From Cyathus striatus (Eukaryota > Basidiomycota > Agaricomycetes > Agaricales > Nidulariaceae), in the NCBI GenBank assembly GCA_025738555.1, contig JAOVFP010000010.1:4749339-4813338 (forward strand): 64,000 bases of DNA, read 5' to 3'. The position numbers were made by a program, and so were the translations under genes. Shown piece by piece: positions 10,141 to 21,472 of the stretch. The notes under the pieces were generated by a model that did not search any database, had not been told where the DNA came from, and saw nothing but the letters and a program-made list of their open reading frames with translations. Numbering within the stretch: position 1 is the stretch's first letter; the number at the start of each line of letters is the position of its first letter.

Positions 10141-13100
10141 TTATTGCTCTGGCTGGTGTCCCGGTAACGCACCCGTAATAGAGAGTCTCCTTCGTTCGGG
10201 ATGATGAAAGTAAGTTCTATATCTTGATGATCGAGTGGGAGAAGAGGAGGCATTTAAAGGCGTTGATGTTCCATTGTCCGTCAAAATGGTATCCGTCACA
10301 GACCTCTCCAAGCCATTTTCTTCTCCAAAATTCTCTTCATCGCTATCCGTGGCGTCCTCCTCCAGCCAATCTCCATCATCTGGTAACATAATAACGCCTG
10401 AGCCATGGTCATAACTTAGACGGTGTTGCAAGGAATGCCGTGCACCAGGCCTTGTGTCATGCCAAGGGTTAGAGCTTATTATGGTGGCGTCCACGGTTCT
10501 GCCATCAAGGACAGGCGGTTCTCCAGTGGTCGAAGGGCCGGCAACCGCCCCCCCACGACTCCGTTGTTGAGTGCCTCTCCGGGAAGCGGAACTATAGCGC
10601 TTCCGTAAAGTCAATATGACAGCTTGATTAGAATCTTTATGAACTCTGTGGCCAGCCCGGTCGTTATTGACAAGTGCATGTCCTTTCTTCAGTGGCAACC
10701 AAGGTTCCGGAAGTACCCCATTCAATGCAGGATGCCCGTAACGGCGCTTACCAGTGCTTTGATAGTGTGAGATACATATAAAATCTAACTGAAGCTGAAG
10801 TTATACTCACTTCAATACTCCGCGATACCAATTTGCCATTGGAGGTTGGGACTGTGCAACGCAAAAATTAGTTCCGTCTGAACAAGTATTGCCGAATTCA
10901 CTCACATAATCTGTTCTCTCATCTTCAGGGGCAACGTACAACGTGTCGTCGTTTTGAGCATATCGCCTTCTGTTCAGGTTGCTGTAGACAAGAAGATCAG
11001 GGGGAGTAGCTTAATGATAAATAAATATGACCTTTGTGACCAAGTTACAGGATGTCCAGCCCTCAGTCTTAAAACCTCTGCCGTATCTTCACCCCTTTGC
11101 ACTTCGAATATGGAACTTAAGCCCACATATTTGCTCAGGGGTCTGTATGCCTTGTCGACATACCACGACCACACAACTGTGGCACCTAGTAAAGGCACTA
11201 GGAGCGAGGATAATATGTAAGACTTGCGTAATGTGAAGATGCCAATCATAAATAACAAGAATATAACAACGCCCCATATAAGTCGAATGAAGGTGATAGG
11301 CCACGCCTGGCCTTGTGATTCGTAAGGCTTATAGAAAACTGTTATGGGTTAGTGAGATTATGGTGTTTTATGGGTGCCACGAACCAAACAAAAGCTTGTA
11401 CTTGTACACAACGTACCCCACGCCAAAATAAATTGCCCCGAAAACCACAATCAGAGGCTGAACGACGCTGTATAGTAGGGTAATGACAAACAACAGAATT
11501 GCCTGGGGATAGACAACACCGTAGTTAATCATAGGGGGAGCGTTGAGTTCAGCATAATCTGTGTGGCGTTCAACATTGGACTATTCCAAGTAAACTTTAA
11601 GTACCTCGAGGAGTCCTGGTGAAGAATAAACGCATGAAGAAGCGAGGGATTATGACGCCAAGGTTTAATAGTTGAAGCGGCATTATTCCAAGTCCTGTCG
11701 TTAAATCAATGTCCCGGAGAAGATGTACACATAAAGGAATCCTAACCTTGCAAAATAACGTAAGATAAAAAGAAGTGCCTTACGGTCTGTATTAGCAAGT
11801 CTCCCAAGTCACGATAACAGCCGTCGATCTCACCTTGCCTTACCGGCGTATAAAGCGATGGCGAGCTTTTCCGGAACTTTAGCAGGGGAATTCGCGAGAT
11901 CACGAACTAGCTGCCAATACGTAGTGGCAAGTAGGAAAATGAAAACAACGTTGATGAGCAAAAAGAGAAAATATCTAGACAGGTTCGGTCATCGCAGCCA
12001 ACGATATATAAAAAAAACTAGCACCGACTTTTTCAGTAAGGAGTATTCAACCCAGCTGCGGGCTCGGTACCCTTGAAGATAGGTGAGACCTAGCGGATAG
12101 TTATTAGATAATGACAACGAAACGCTAAAGCCGAGCGAACCTTCCAACATAAATGGCAGGAACGCATTCAGTGAAATCATTGCTATAGATGGCAGAGAGT
12201 TCTGAACAATTGCCCGAACTTGCTCATTTGAGTCGATAAGCTTTCCAAGCCACGGCATAGTTTTCTTTATTTCCTTATAGCTCAGCAGGCTTGCAAGGGC
12301 TGTAATCGGGAAGAGCCAAAAGAAGAAAAGGAATGCCATAAGTCCAAGAACAATGACGTCTCTTGTTCTAATGTCTGCCGTTGTCGGTGTCATATTTGCC
12401 CATACAATATCGCGGGGTTCAGGGGCAGGGTAAGTAGTTATTTGTGAAGGATTTGGTGCATGAGCAACTTGCACGGCTATTTGCTTTCGAAATATTTAGC
12501 TACGCCCGCAATATATATTAAACAAGTACTCACCGCGCTTGACATCTTCTCAAATGTCACAAATGCAGATCCTGTTGGTTTGAACTTTCCGGTCCTCCTC
12601 CTTTTCTTTACAAGTTCGTCCGCCTCTTTAAATCGCGTCTCCAAGTACTCCAAGGCGTCTACTTTCGACTTAAACCATCCTGGCCGAATCGTAGGACGCT
12701 TCCTGTGCGGCACCACCAATCTAGGTTGATTGGGCTGACCTTCGACATCTGTATCGACCAACTGCGGAATACCCCCATCCTCTGGATCATACTCTTCGAC
12801 CGTGCTTGGATTGCCCACGTAACTGACCCAGGCATTTTCTAACGCCAGTAGAGCTTCGGTGCGTTGGTCAAGCAAGCGCTTTAGACTTCCAACTTCTCGA
12901 CATACAGTCACGCTTTCCACAGCCAATCCCATATTCTCAAAATATTCTGCAAGGGGTCGCTCGCCTTGCAAGTGACCGGGAAGATTGGTGACTAAGACCG
13001 TCCGGGCAGGGATGGAGTGTACTAACTCTAGCGAGAAGAGCTGTCTTGATCGTATGAAACGCCGATAGTTTTTGTGTATAAAGTATAAGGCAAGAACGGT

Positions 13101-13858
13101 GAAAAGATAGGTAAATATAAGGTGGACAGATAGATAAGAGTTCGCGTCGTTGATGAGATCGAGCCAGTCATGTCCAGAGGAAGTGTCATTCCGGGCTGGT
13201 TCAAATAAGCGAGGCAAGACAGACGATGGCCAGTCATCTCCATCACTAGGCCAGTCCTCGTCTTCATCGACATCTTTATTATGCTAGAGAGGATGAGAGG
13301 GGGAAGAGAGGCTTGGGAGAAAACACATACTGTCCAGTTGATTGGCATGAGCATGGCAACTGCAAAGAAAGAACAGACCGAGAATAAGTAGAACGACATT
13401 TTGAAGAAGTTGAGAAGCTATGGGACAATGTAAGAGACATGAATATGGGACGAAAGAATAAGTAGCTTACGGCGGCGGCGTCCAAACCTACGATCTGCAA
13501 AACGGTGAACTCTGAGGTCTTGATGGTTGGCATAATCCAGCCAAAGAATGCCTGATGTGCGTGAGCTTCATGGGGCGAAAAGCCTGTAGAAATATTGAGT
13601 AGGATGTCGAGGTTGACACCGAATGATGAAGGGATAGATACCTTTCAGTTTTGTGCGGGGAGCAAACAGCAACGGCCACCGGGTACGACAATAGGAGAAG
13701 AGAAAGAAGGAGAGAAAGCCAATGGTGGCGGAAATAGTGAGCTGGGTTGTAAACCATGGCCCCTCGAACTTTTCTGAAGTTGAAGTGAGGTTGAGAGTGG
13801 GGTTGAGAGAGATGAATATACGTACGCGTGGGCGGGGAGCCAGGAGGAAGAGATTCAT
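10141..13858 (-). CDS. CSC1/OSCA/TMEM63-type cation channel
   Basis: Member of the osmosensitive or mechanosensitive calcium-permeable channel family (also called Rsn1 or DUF221 proteins). Start is the ATG read from 13858 (MNLFLLAPRPR). Donor GTATAT near 13823 joins it to QKFEGPWFTTQLTISATIG, the first membrane helix (TM0). The conserved block SEFTVLQIVGLDAA follows near 13480-13530. The cytosolic PHM7_cyt RRM-like loop (ARTVLVTNLPGHLQGERPL ... PTGSAFVTFEKMSSA) lies at 12560-13010. The core RSN1_7TM channel region (PRDIVWANM to VVYKYKLLFVFY) covers about 11380-12440. The C-terminal acidic tail ends ALPGHQPEQ at 10141. Many short introns. It likely sits in the plasma membrane or an internal membrane. 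No frame breaks noticed. Confidence 0.9.
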
Positions 13859-14109
13859 CGTTTGTCAGGAAATAAGTTGCATGAGACATGGGATGTTGTG
13901 GTGAGGCCAGGGCCCAGGATGGCAGGATTGGGATTGGCAGTGGCATGTGGGGATAAGCTCGTGGTCACGTGGATGTGGATAAAATTGCCGCGTCGGATGC
14001 AAAAATTGGAGTGCTGCAGCTCAATTGCAATTGCAAGTCCCCGTCGTCTCTTTCTTTTCTTTCTCGCTGTCAGCTTTGTTGGCTATATTCTATATAATAT
14101 TATTTCATA
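13859..14109. promoter_or_regulatory. Shared divergent promoter, CSC1-type channel / RIM2
   Basis: 251 bp between divergent starts. A pyrimidine-rich run (CGTCTCTTTCTTTTCTTTCTC) near 14043-14063 precedes the RIM2 start, a common fungal core-promoter feature. It also holds CACGTGGATGTGG near 13965-13978. Confidence 0.4.
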
Positions 14110-15329
14110 ATGGCCGACATTCGAAAGGAGGCAGCAGACGACGCCAACTCAATCCAGCCTGCCACGGCTTCCAGCAGTCTGCTCCCCGCAAAATCATGGC
14201 AGCATTTTGTTGCAGGAGGGTCCGTGTCCTTATCTTCTCCCTCGCTCACTTCTTCATCTTCCTCTTCGGTGCAGCTTGGGTGGTATGTGTGGTGCAATCG
14301 TTACCTCTCCCTTCGACGTCGTCAAAACTCGACTCCAGTCGTCCCTCTTCCAAAAGCACGCTTCTTCACACTCCTCCCTCGCAAACGTTCCAAACGGAGC
14401 CGTGGTCGGTACCCGACCTCCTCAGGTCGGTCTCCTCTACAACTTTGTTGAAACGAGCTACATACTTCGGTGTGTCGCGTTACATCTTCTCTTCTATCCT
14501 CGCATCCCCTTATACCTCTCCCAGCGACATTTACACAAAAGAATCCCCACGCGCACTCTTCAAAGGTCTCGGACCAACCCTCGTGGGCGTCATCCCCGCA
14601 CGCTCCATCAACTTCTTCACCTACGGAAGCTGCAAACATGCCCTCACCCGCCTAAATGACAACCGCGAAACTCCCCTCGTTCACCTCGGAAGCGCCGCCA
14701 TTGCAGGCGTTGCAACCGGCAGCGCTACAAACCCCATCTGGGTCGTCAAAACCCGTCTTCAACTGGAACAGAGCTTGGGACGCGGAACAGGAAGCCTTGG
14801 GACCATCACCAAAATATGGCGAGAAGAAGGCGTAAGGGGCTTCTACAAGGGCTTAAGCGCAAGTTACCTTGGAGTGACAGAGGGTACCATCCAATGGGTC
14901 CTTTATGAGCGACTCAAGAAGCTCAGTGGGGCTGGAAAGGATAATGGAGGGGTTGCAGAATGGTTGGGCATGTTGGGTAGCGCGGGGACCGCGAAGTGTG
15001 TCGCCAGTTTGATCACCTATCCTCATGAAGTACGCGTTGTCCTAATACTTATGTTCCCTGGCTCACTTTGTTTTCTTTTTACTTCGCAGGTCATTCGAAC
15101 ACGCCTCCGTCAACCAGTTCAACCTAACGGACTACCAAAATACACAGGCCTTGCTCAAACTTTGCGTTTAGTCATAGCAGAAGAAGGTGCCAGAGCTCTC
15201 TACGGAGGTCTTAGTGCCCACCTTATGCGCGTCGTACCTAACGCAGCGGTGATGTATTCTATATACGAGGGCGTACTGCGGTGGGGGAAAGCGAAAGGAA
15301 AGATGGAAGGAACACATAAAGACAGTTAA
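14110..15329 (+). CDS. RIM2: Mitochondrial pyrimidine nucleotide carrier (SLC25A33/36, Rim2 type)
   Basis: Inner-membrane carrier that imports pyrimidine (deoxy)nucleotides for mitochondrial DNA and RNA synthesis. Start at 14110 (MADIRKEAADDANSIQPAT). An intron at about 14220-14275 joins HFVAGG to LGGMCGAIVTSPFDVVKTRLQ. All three carrier signatures are visible: SPFDVVKTRLQ, NPIWVVKTRLQLEQ (near 14735) and YPHEVIRTRLRQ, the last split by an intron at about 15032-15090. Segments IPARSINFFTYGSCK and KGLSASYLGVTEGTIQWVLYE are characteristic of the Rim2 subgroup and separate it from ADP/ATP or folate carriers. It ends GTHKDS. No frame break. Confidence 0.92.
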
Positions 15330-15918
15330 GTGCGCATGGATAATAGACTCTATCCAGTTGTTTGCGAGCCTGTTCATTTGTCTTCGTTTTTTGCTTGCTT
15401 TCAAAATCGGTTTCTGTTTGATACCCCTACCGCATTTGCACATCTCTTCACGTTTACGGTACATTACATTCTAATCACACGCGCCTAAAAACTCCTCTAC
15501 CCGTTCAGATCCCTCCTTTCTTCCTCATACAGCTTGCACACTTAGCATCCCACCTCTTAACACTGTATCATATGCATGGCCCTCAAAGCGTACCCACACC
15601 TATGTCAATTAGATAAATGTAGAGTTTTAGGGTTTAATTGTTAACATCAATATATAATAATAATGGCCTCCTTTGGGCTATCGTCGGCCTGTCACCTGAA
15701 ACCTGCCAAAGATTGTTGCTGAAGCGCTGAGATGGCACGTCGGATTTTGTACACTTAACCCCGTGAGCTCTCTTTGTTGTTTACCTCCGTAAACTACTTA
15801 CCCAGCCAATACGGCGACGTTTCGGGCTCATGTTCCGAATCATCATCCTACCACAAGAATAAATATACAAACCTTGCACAACCTGTAACGCTGCCTTTTG
15901 CCTTTCCAACCGGACCCC
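15330..15918. other. Intergenic, RIM2 to RPP1
   Basis: About 590 bp holding the RIM2 3' UTR and RPP1 promoter. It includes an AT-rich stretch (AATATATAATAATAATGG near 15648-15665). I see no supported gene or repeat. Confidence 0.4.
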
Positions 15919-17275
15919 ATGTTTTTCGACCTCAATGTTCCTGTTCCTCCGCTTCCCAGAACCCCAGGAAAAGCTGTCTCAAAGAAGGGAGAAAGAAAGC
16001 AGCCAGATTCTACTTATACACAAGCACAGATCAGTGCCATTGGGACTCACGTTGACTCGTTCACTGTGCGTTTCACGTTATTTCGGGGTCATCAACTGAC
16101 ATCAATAACCTTTCAGTAGGATACTCTGTAATAGCATTTTCGCAGACTGTACATAAGAAAGTGGACCCGAAAATCTATATAAATGTTCTGGACAGTTTAG
16201 TTCCCAAGCTCAGGCAGCGTCCTGGCATCGTATTCTTAAAACGCCTTAACATTATCCTAGATGGGGACAGCGAAAAAGGTTTCGGGTTGGTAAGTTGCAA
16301 GCTTACACTACGTCTCAGTATGCTATTAGCGAAATCGACGGTTTGACACTAACACGCTCAAGTACAGATCAATCCCAATGTACCCCTCTTCAACAACTAT
16401 GACCTTATTGCCCTAGTTCCCACAGATCAAGTCACCTTCTCCTTTGCCTGCCTAACACATACTTCCCTATGCCCTTACTGCACATATCATCTCGCTTCCT
16501 CTCACTCTTCCCCGACTCAACTTATACCTCAAACACACCCTAGTCCGTACAGCACTCAAAAATGGCGGTGTATTCGAGATAAACTACGTTGGTGCGTTAG
16601 GCGGTGAACAAGACGCAGTGTTATCCGATGCAAATGCGGCAGAGAGTGGCTTGAGTGTCAAGCGGAATTGGTGGGCAGCTGCACGGGAGGTGGTCAGAGT
16701 TACAAAGGGAAAGGGGCTGCTCGTTAGTGGGGGCGTGATTTCAGACGGCGATCTGAGAGCCCCGAGAGATGTGGAGAACTTGTGGGTGTTTCGCTGATCA
16801 CAAATATCGTATACGGTTGAGCGTGCTCTAGGGTTTCGGTGCTTGGTATAGTGCTGTAATAAAAGAGGCCAAACTGCTCATTGTTCGAGCCCGTCAGTGA
16901 CCCATTGCGACACCTCTACTCCGTCGTTTCTTATTCTCTGAGATAGAAATACACAAAACTTACCGCGCTATCATCTCTGAGTGCAAACTTGTGATTCCAG
17001 ATGGCTATCAACAGCATACCTTAGACAAGTTTGAAACGGCTCCAACTTCTCGATCCGAAAAGTTACCAGCATCAGCGACGCCTTCAGCAGTTGAAGCACA
17101 AGATTCATCTGCATCTCCCTCTGCTAATGGCAAGAAAAGAAGCGTCGAAGAGATTGCGGATGCACTGAAAGGCGATAATACTTCGGCTGACAACAAAGAA
17201 AAGCGGTTCAGGGAAAAAGAAAAGAAAAAAAGAAACAGACGGGAATGGGCCTCCTTAGATTTGATATGTACTTAA
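15919..17275 (+). CDS. RPP1: RNase P/MRP protein subunit Rpp1 (p30), frame-disrupted
   Basis: Protein subunit of RNase P and RNase MRP, needed for pre-tRNA and pre-rRNA processing in the nucleus. Start at 15919 (MFFDLNVPVPPLPRTPG). Exon 2 reads LGYSVIAFSQTVHKKVDP, and exon 3 begins at about 16369, INPNVPLFNNYDLIALVP. Near 16458-16465 the frame changes: the upstream frame reads SFACLTHT and the family-typical ISLPLTLPRLNLYLKHTLV resumes in another frame. Beyond it FEINYVGALGGEQDAVLSDA and VTKGKGLLVSGGVISDGDL are strong Rpp1 signatures. The stretch after APRDVENL is shorter than usual before LLIVRAQIHKTYRA. The Lys-rich tail ends LDLICT. It is either a sequence error or an early pseudogene. Confidence 0.82.
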
Positions 17276-17915
17276 TGTTACAGGAAATACAGTTTTTCCT
17301 TTGTTCTTCGTAATTCATCTCGGAAGATGTCCGAAACTTCAAAGTTCGTCGGAATACCCTTATTATATTTCTTTGTAGGTACTGCGGCGATATGGGCTGC
17401 CTGGGCATTCCGACCTCATCAGCATTCTCATCGACACATTGCTATTCTCAGTTGTCGACCTACCGCCCGTCCTTCATCCTCTTATTTGCATATCTACACG
17501 CATGTCCAATCGAAGGTCTGATATCACACAACATTGGCTGCATGAGATATCAATTTTTAACAAAACCCAAAAAGGACTTGTGTATTTTTTATGAAAATTT
17601 CAAAATTGAATATAAGATTAGTTCAAATTTCAAGTTTCCTTTCTTCACTTGAGACTGTCGAGAAGGAACCCCTTCATTTTACTCCATGACATCCTCTTGC
17701 TGTAACCACTGACGATGAAACAGCGAAAAATCATTCATTTGATCCAGATTTGCTCTTAATTTCCATGTGCTACAACTACATTCTGATCTACATACTTACT
17801 ATAAACGACCAAGGTTAATGTACCAATGCAATAGCTGTTGGCCTCATTTTGGCGTTCAATTATTGGGCACCGGCCTACAACACAAGTGAGAAGTCAGTCT
17901 TAAGCAAGTCTTTCA
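17276..17915. other. Unassigned interval between RPP1 and catalase
   Basis: About 640 bp. Near 17327-17590 three plus-strand frames are partly open and none gives a convincing protein. One frame without an ATG, opening just after a TTGTAG acceptor-like site at about 17381, reads VLRRYGLPGHSDLISILIDT, then hydrophobic residues, for about 65 codons. It could be a decayed exon. No family was recognised. Confidence 0.3.
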
Positions 17916-19928
17916 TCACAGTCTTCCAGCCCTAAACTTAACAGCCTCGTTCGCAGGCTTGACTGCCAAGGGCTTTACAGACGGGTGGCCGACAGCCTTC
18001 GCGATCCGGTCAGAGAGACCCTGGTCAACCGCCGCCCAGACGGAGACTTGACGAAAAGTTTTAATAATAATAATATCAAGGAATATCAAAAACTCACGTT
18101 GCCTCGCCTGAACTGTCTTGCTCTTGACGTTCTTGAAGTGACCAGCGACGTTGTTGACATACGCCTCGCGTTGAGCGTCATTCCAGACCTTACTCCAGAG
18201 AGCGCGAGGTTGCTCGAAGTCGACTAGATGTAATCGTTAACACGTCAATCCCTAAGATACTTGACATTTAACTTACGCTCAGTGATCTCGCTCAAATCTC
18301 TCCAAGCACCACCGATGAAGTTCTCGTGCTTAGCCTGGCGCTCAGTATCTCTGACATGGCCGTCGATGGTGGCCTTCCTACCGGCATAAGTAAGAGGCTG
18401 GATACTGCTCTGGTAGTTAGGTCGATTGCCTTGGCTAATGAACAGAGAGGGACCATCGCGTTGGAAGTTTGCAACAGGGACGATAGGGGCGTTGACAGGT
18501 AGCTGTTGGTAGTTGGTACCGAGACGGTGGCGGTGGGTATCTGGGTATGAGAACAAGCGTGACTGAAGGACGGGGTCTGCAGTGGGTTCAATGTAGGGGA
18601 TAAGGTGTGAGGGAGAGAAGGCGGCCTATGGGAACAGTGTGATGTAAGAACCAGATGGGTGGGAAAAGAAGTGATTTTAATCTACCTGTTCTATCTCAGC
18701 AAAGTAGTTTTGAACATTCTCATTCAGGACGAGTTTTCCAATAGGGCGAAGTGGGAATTCCTTGTGTGACCAAACTTTGGTCAAGTCGAGAATGTTGTAA
18801 CGGAAACTCTCAGCCTGTTCAGGAGTCATGGTTTGCTATTGCCCGATACAAAATAAATTCCCATCCCCGTACATTTTCACACTGGAAGTACTCACGATGT
18901 ACACAGACCAGGACGGGAATTTGCCTGACTCGATGGAGTTGAAGAGACTCTCAATGCCATAGTCAGGGTTTTCACCGGCAAGCTTGCCTGCGGTTGCGTC
19001 GTCGAGGGTCTACATGATGCTATTGGGACTAGACTGTCTCAGTGAAAGGGAATGACAAACCTTGAAGCCACCATCGACACGGAGGTGAACTTGGACATAA
19101 ACAAAGGAGCCGTCATCCTTGAGCCATTTGAATGTATGTCCAGAGTATCCATGCATCTGGTGGTAACCATCAGGAGTTCCACGATCAGAGAAGAGGATCA
19201 TGATCTGGTGGATCGATTCTGGATTTTGGGATAGGTAATCCTGAAAAGACGGTGGATCAATTACAGGATCTAATGACGAGCTTTGATGAGTGTACCCAGA
19301 ACATATCAGCATCCTTTAAGTGTGTCTGCGGGTCTCTCTTTTGAGTATGAATGAAGTGAGGGAACTTGGCGGGATCACGAATGAAGAAGACGGGAGTGTT
19401 ATTGAACACCCAGTCCCAGTTTCCTTCTTCGGTCCTAAGCTTGATAGCAAAGCCTCGAGGATCACGAGCGGTATCGGCAGAACCAGACTCTCCTCCTACA
19501 GTAGAGAAGCGGACGGTGGCGCGGACCTTCTTCCCAGTGCCCTTGAAGAGAGGCTGAGAAGTGATGTCGCTGAGGTCGTGGGTAACCTCAAAGTATCCAT
19601 GGGCACCTGCACCCTTGGCATGGACCTAAGTCAAGAGCGTGAGTGAGATAACGAAGCATTAAACATGGCTTGTAATCGATACTTACGACACGCTCAGGAA
19701 TACGTTCACGGTCAAAGTGAGCGAGGAGGTCAATGTGGTGGAAGTCTGGAATAAAACATTGGTGTTAATTAACGACGGCAATGGAGGGGGGGCTTATCAC
19801 GTACCTTGAAGAAGGAGTGGTCCATTCTGACCGGCCTTCTGAGCGGAATAGGGCTCGTTGACTGGAGCGCCACTAGAGGTGGTGTAGACAGCACCGTCCT
19901 TGTTGTTGAAGACGTGTTGGGAAGGCAT
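17916..19928 (-). CDS. Catalase (small-subunit, haem-containing)
   Basis: Breaks hydrogen peroxide into water and oxygen. Start read from 19928 ([20 protein letters not shown]). About 510 residues, the size of clade 3 small-subunit catalases. The distal catalytic His lies in [16 protein letters not shown] (near 19600), followed by [19 protein letters not shown]. The catalytic Asn lies in [15 protein letters not shown]. The proximal haem Tyr lies in [14 protein letters not shown] near 18530. NADPH-binding-type region and [15 protein letters not shown] follow. The last exon, after an intron near 18050-18100, gives [19 protein letters not shown] and ends FRAGRL; the C-terminal GRL is at best a weak peroxisomal PTS1-like end. 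Around seven introns. The gene appears intact. Confidence 0.95.
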
Positions 19929-19996
19929 TGGAAAGTGGAGGTGATAGTGAAGGAGATAAGAGGAGGCGATGGGGAGGATAATTAGGGATTGGACGA

Positions 19997-20004
19997 CTTA
20001 TATA
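19997..20004 (-). promoter_or_regulatory. TATA box of the catalase gene
   Basis: On the minus strand the sequence reads TATATAAG, about 70 bp upstream of the catalase ATG. This is one of the few canonical TATA boxes in the window and fits an inducible stress gene. Confidence 0.55.
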
Positions 20005-21472
20005 GGACGCTGGAATAGGCATTTCTGGTTGGGTGAGTTGTATATAGATAGCCTGGTATCCGTAGATGTGATTAGATGTTGAATTCAGCCCCTCCCATTG
20101 GACGCATTAATCACGTGACATATTCGAACTCCGCGGCCTTCTGCTTATGCAAGCTGCCCGCTAATCTCATCCCACGATTCATTGAATCCTTCCATCCCGT
20201 ATTTCATTTTCAATCGTCCTCTCTGCTTCATCCCCGTCTCTCCCCTGTCTTTATTGTAACTGCATCTCAATCTTGAGCTGTCTTTCGTCCCTGTGCAGAC
20301 CCTTCCAAGCTGCTTCGTCATTCTAGGCCACTGGTTGATATCGATGGCCTTTTAGACCATACTTTATTCTCACCAGGTCTGTCAGCTGATGAAGAACAGT
20401 CAATTTGGGTTCTATATGGCGCATGATTATGAGAATAGATCAAGCTCCGGCTTCTGGAATCCACCTGCAGGCTCCTGCAGGGTTTATAATCTCCCGTCTT
20501 TGGCTCCATTATTTTCCACTTCTGGTTTGTTGACACGCACATTACCTGAGGTCGATCTTGTATCTTAGGGGAACATCTCCAAGTATATTCTTGGTATATT
20601 CCACCCTCCGCCTTCAAGCCTTTTACTGGGCAATCTTCACTTGTTTCAATGGCCTTCTTCTCACCACAACCCTCGATCCAATTACATCTTCTTTGTAATC
20701 ATCAGTCTTCCTCTAATAATGTCGGTACTAGCTGCAGTGCCTACAAACTGTTTCGCGCTTTATCGATTGTTCTCCCGCTTATACAATCTTCGAAGCTGGT
20801 ACGGAAGGCGAGTCCAGACATGCGATGTCGAATACTTCTTAGCCAACAAAAGGACGAAAGAAACTTGACGATCCCGTACGCTCATATTTAACACTGGCTA
20901 TAGCTGCTTGCTAGTTTTTAGTTGTGCCTCCTTCACAGCATGCAAATTGCTGCTCGTTCTCTATGCTATACTTACTTCGGATGAGTGATCTGTTTATCCG
21001 ATTTTCGCTCGCTCTCATTACAAGATTATCGACTTTATGTCGCTGATCTTGTCCAATAGGTAAGCAATAGCTCTCGCTTCAATGGTCCTCTAGATATAGT
21101 ACTGTCACCAGAAATTTTCAACACCTTCCGTCGTTCCGCGGGAACTATCATGATGGGAGGTGTGGCTTCCTCCTTGCACGTTCTAGTATTTTAGTTGGCG
21201 AGTATGGGAGCTTGTGCTGTGAAGTTTGTGGGTCTTCGGCAAGTACGATATCGCCAAGTATTGTTAGCTCTGATACAATATTCCGGGTATGATGGGAGTC
21301 TTTAAATGCTTCTGTGGTTTAAACTTAAAGCTGTATATTACAGTACATAGGAACGTGTACTTAGTCGGTATTATTTTATTCCTTGTAATATTGAAGCCGT
21401 ATAAATAAGTCAAGATCGCACAAAAAAATGAACCCGAAATGTCCATGAGTAGAATATCCAACACAACAACCA
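20005..21472. other. Long interval upstream of catalase with no supported gene
   Basis: About 1.5 kb. Short open frames exist on both strands (for example plus 20076-20276, minus 20318-20617, minus 21264-21488) but none shows a conserved motif, splice support or codon pattern. The last 200 bp overlap the 3' UTR of the recyclin gene. Confidence 0.4.

Noticed and set aside
16878..16893. B-box-like GTTCGAGCCC
   Set aside because: Lies inside the RPP1 frame (LLIVRA) with no matching A box at tRNA spacing.
20005..21470. Short open frames upstream of catalase as genes
   Set aside because: All below 100 codons, no motifs, no splice-supported extension and no recognisable family.
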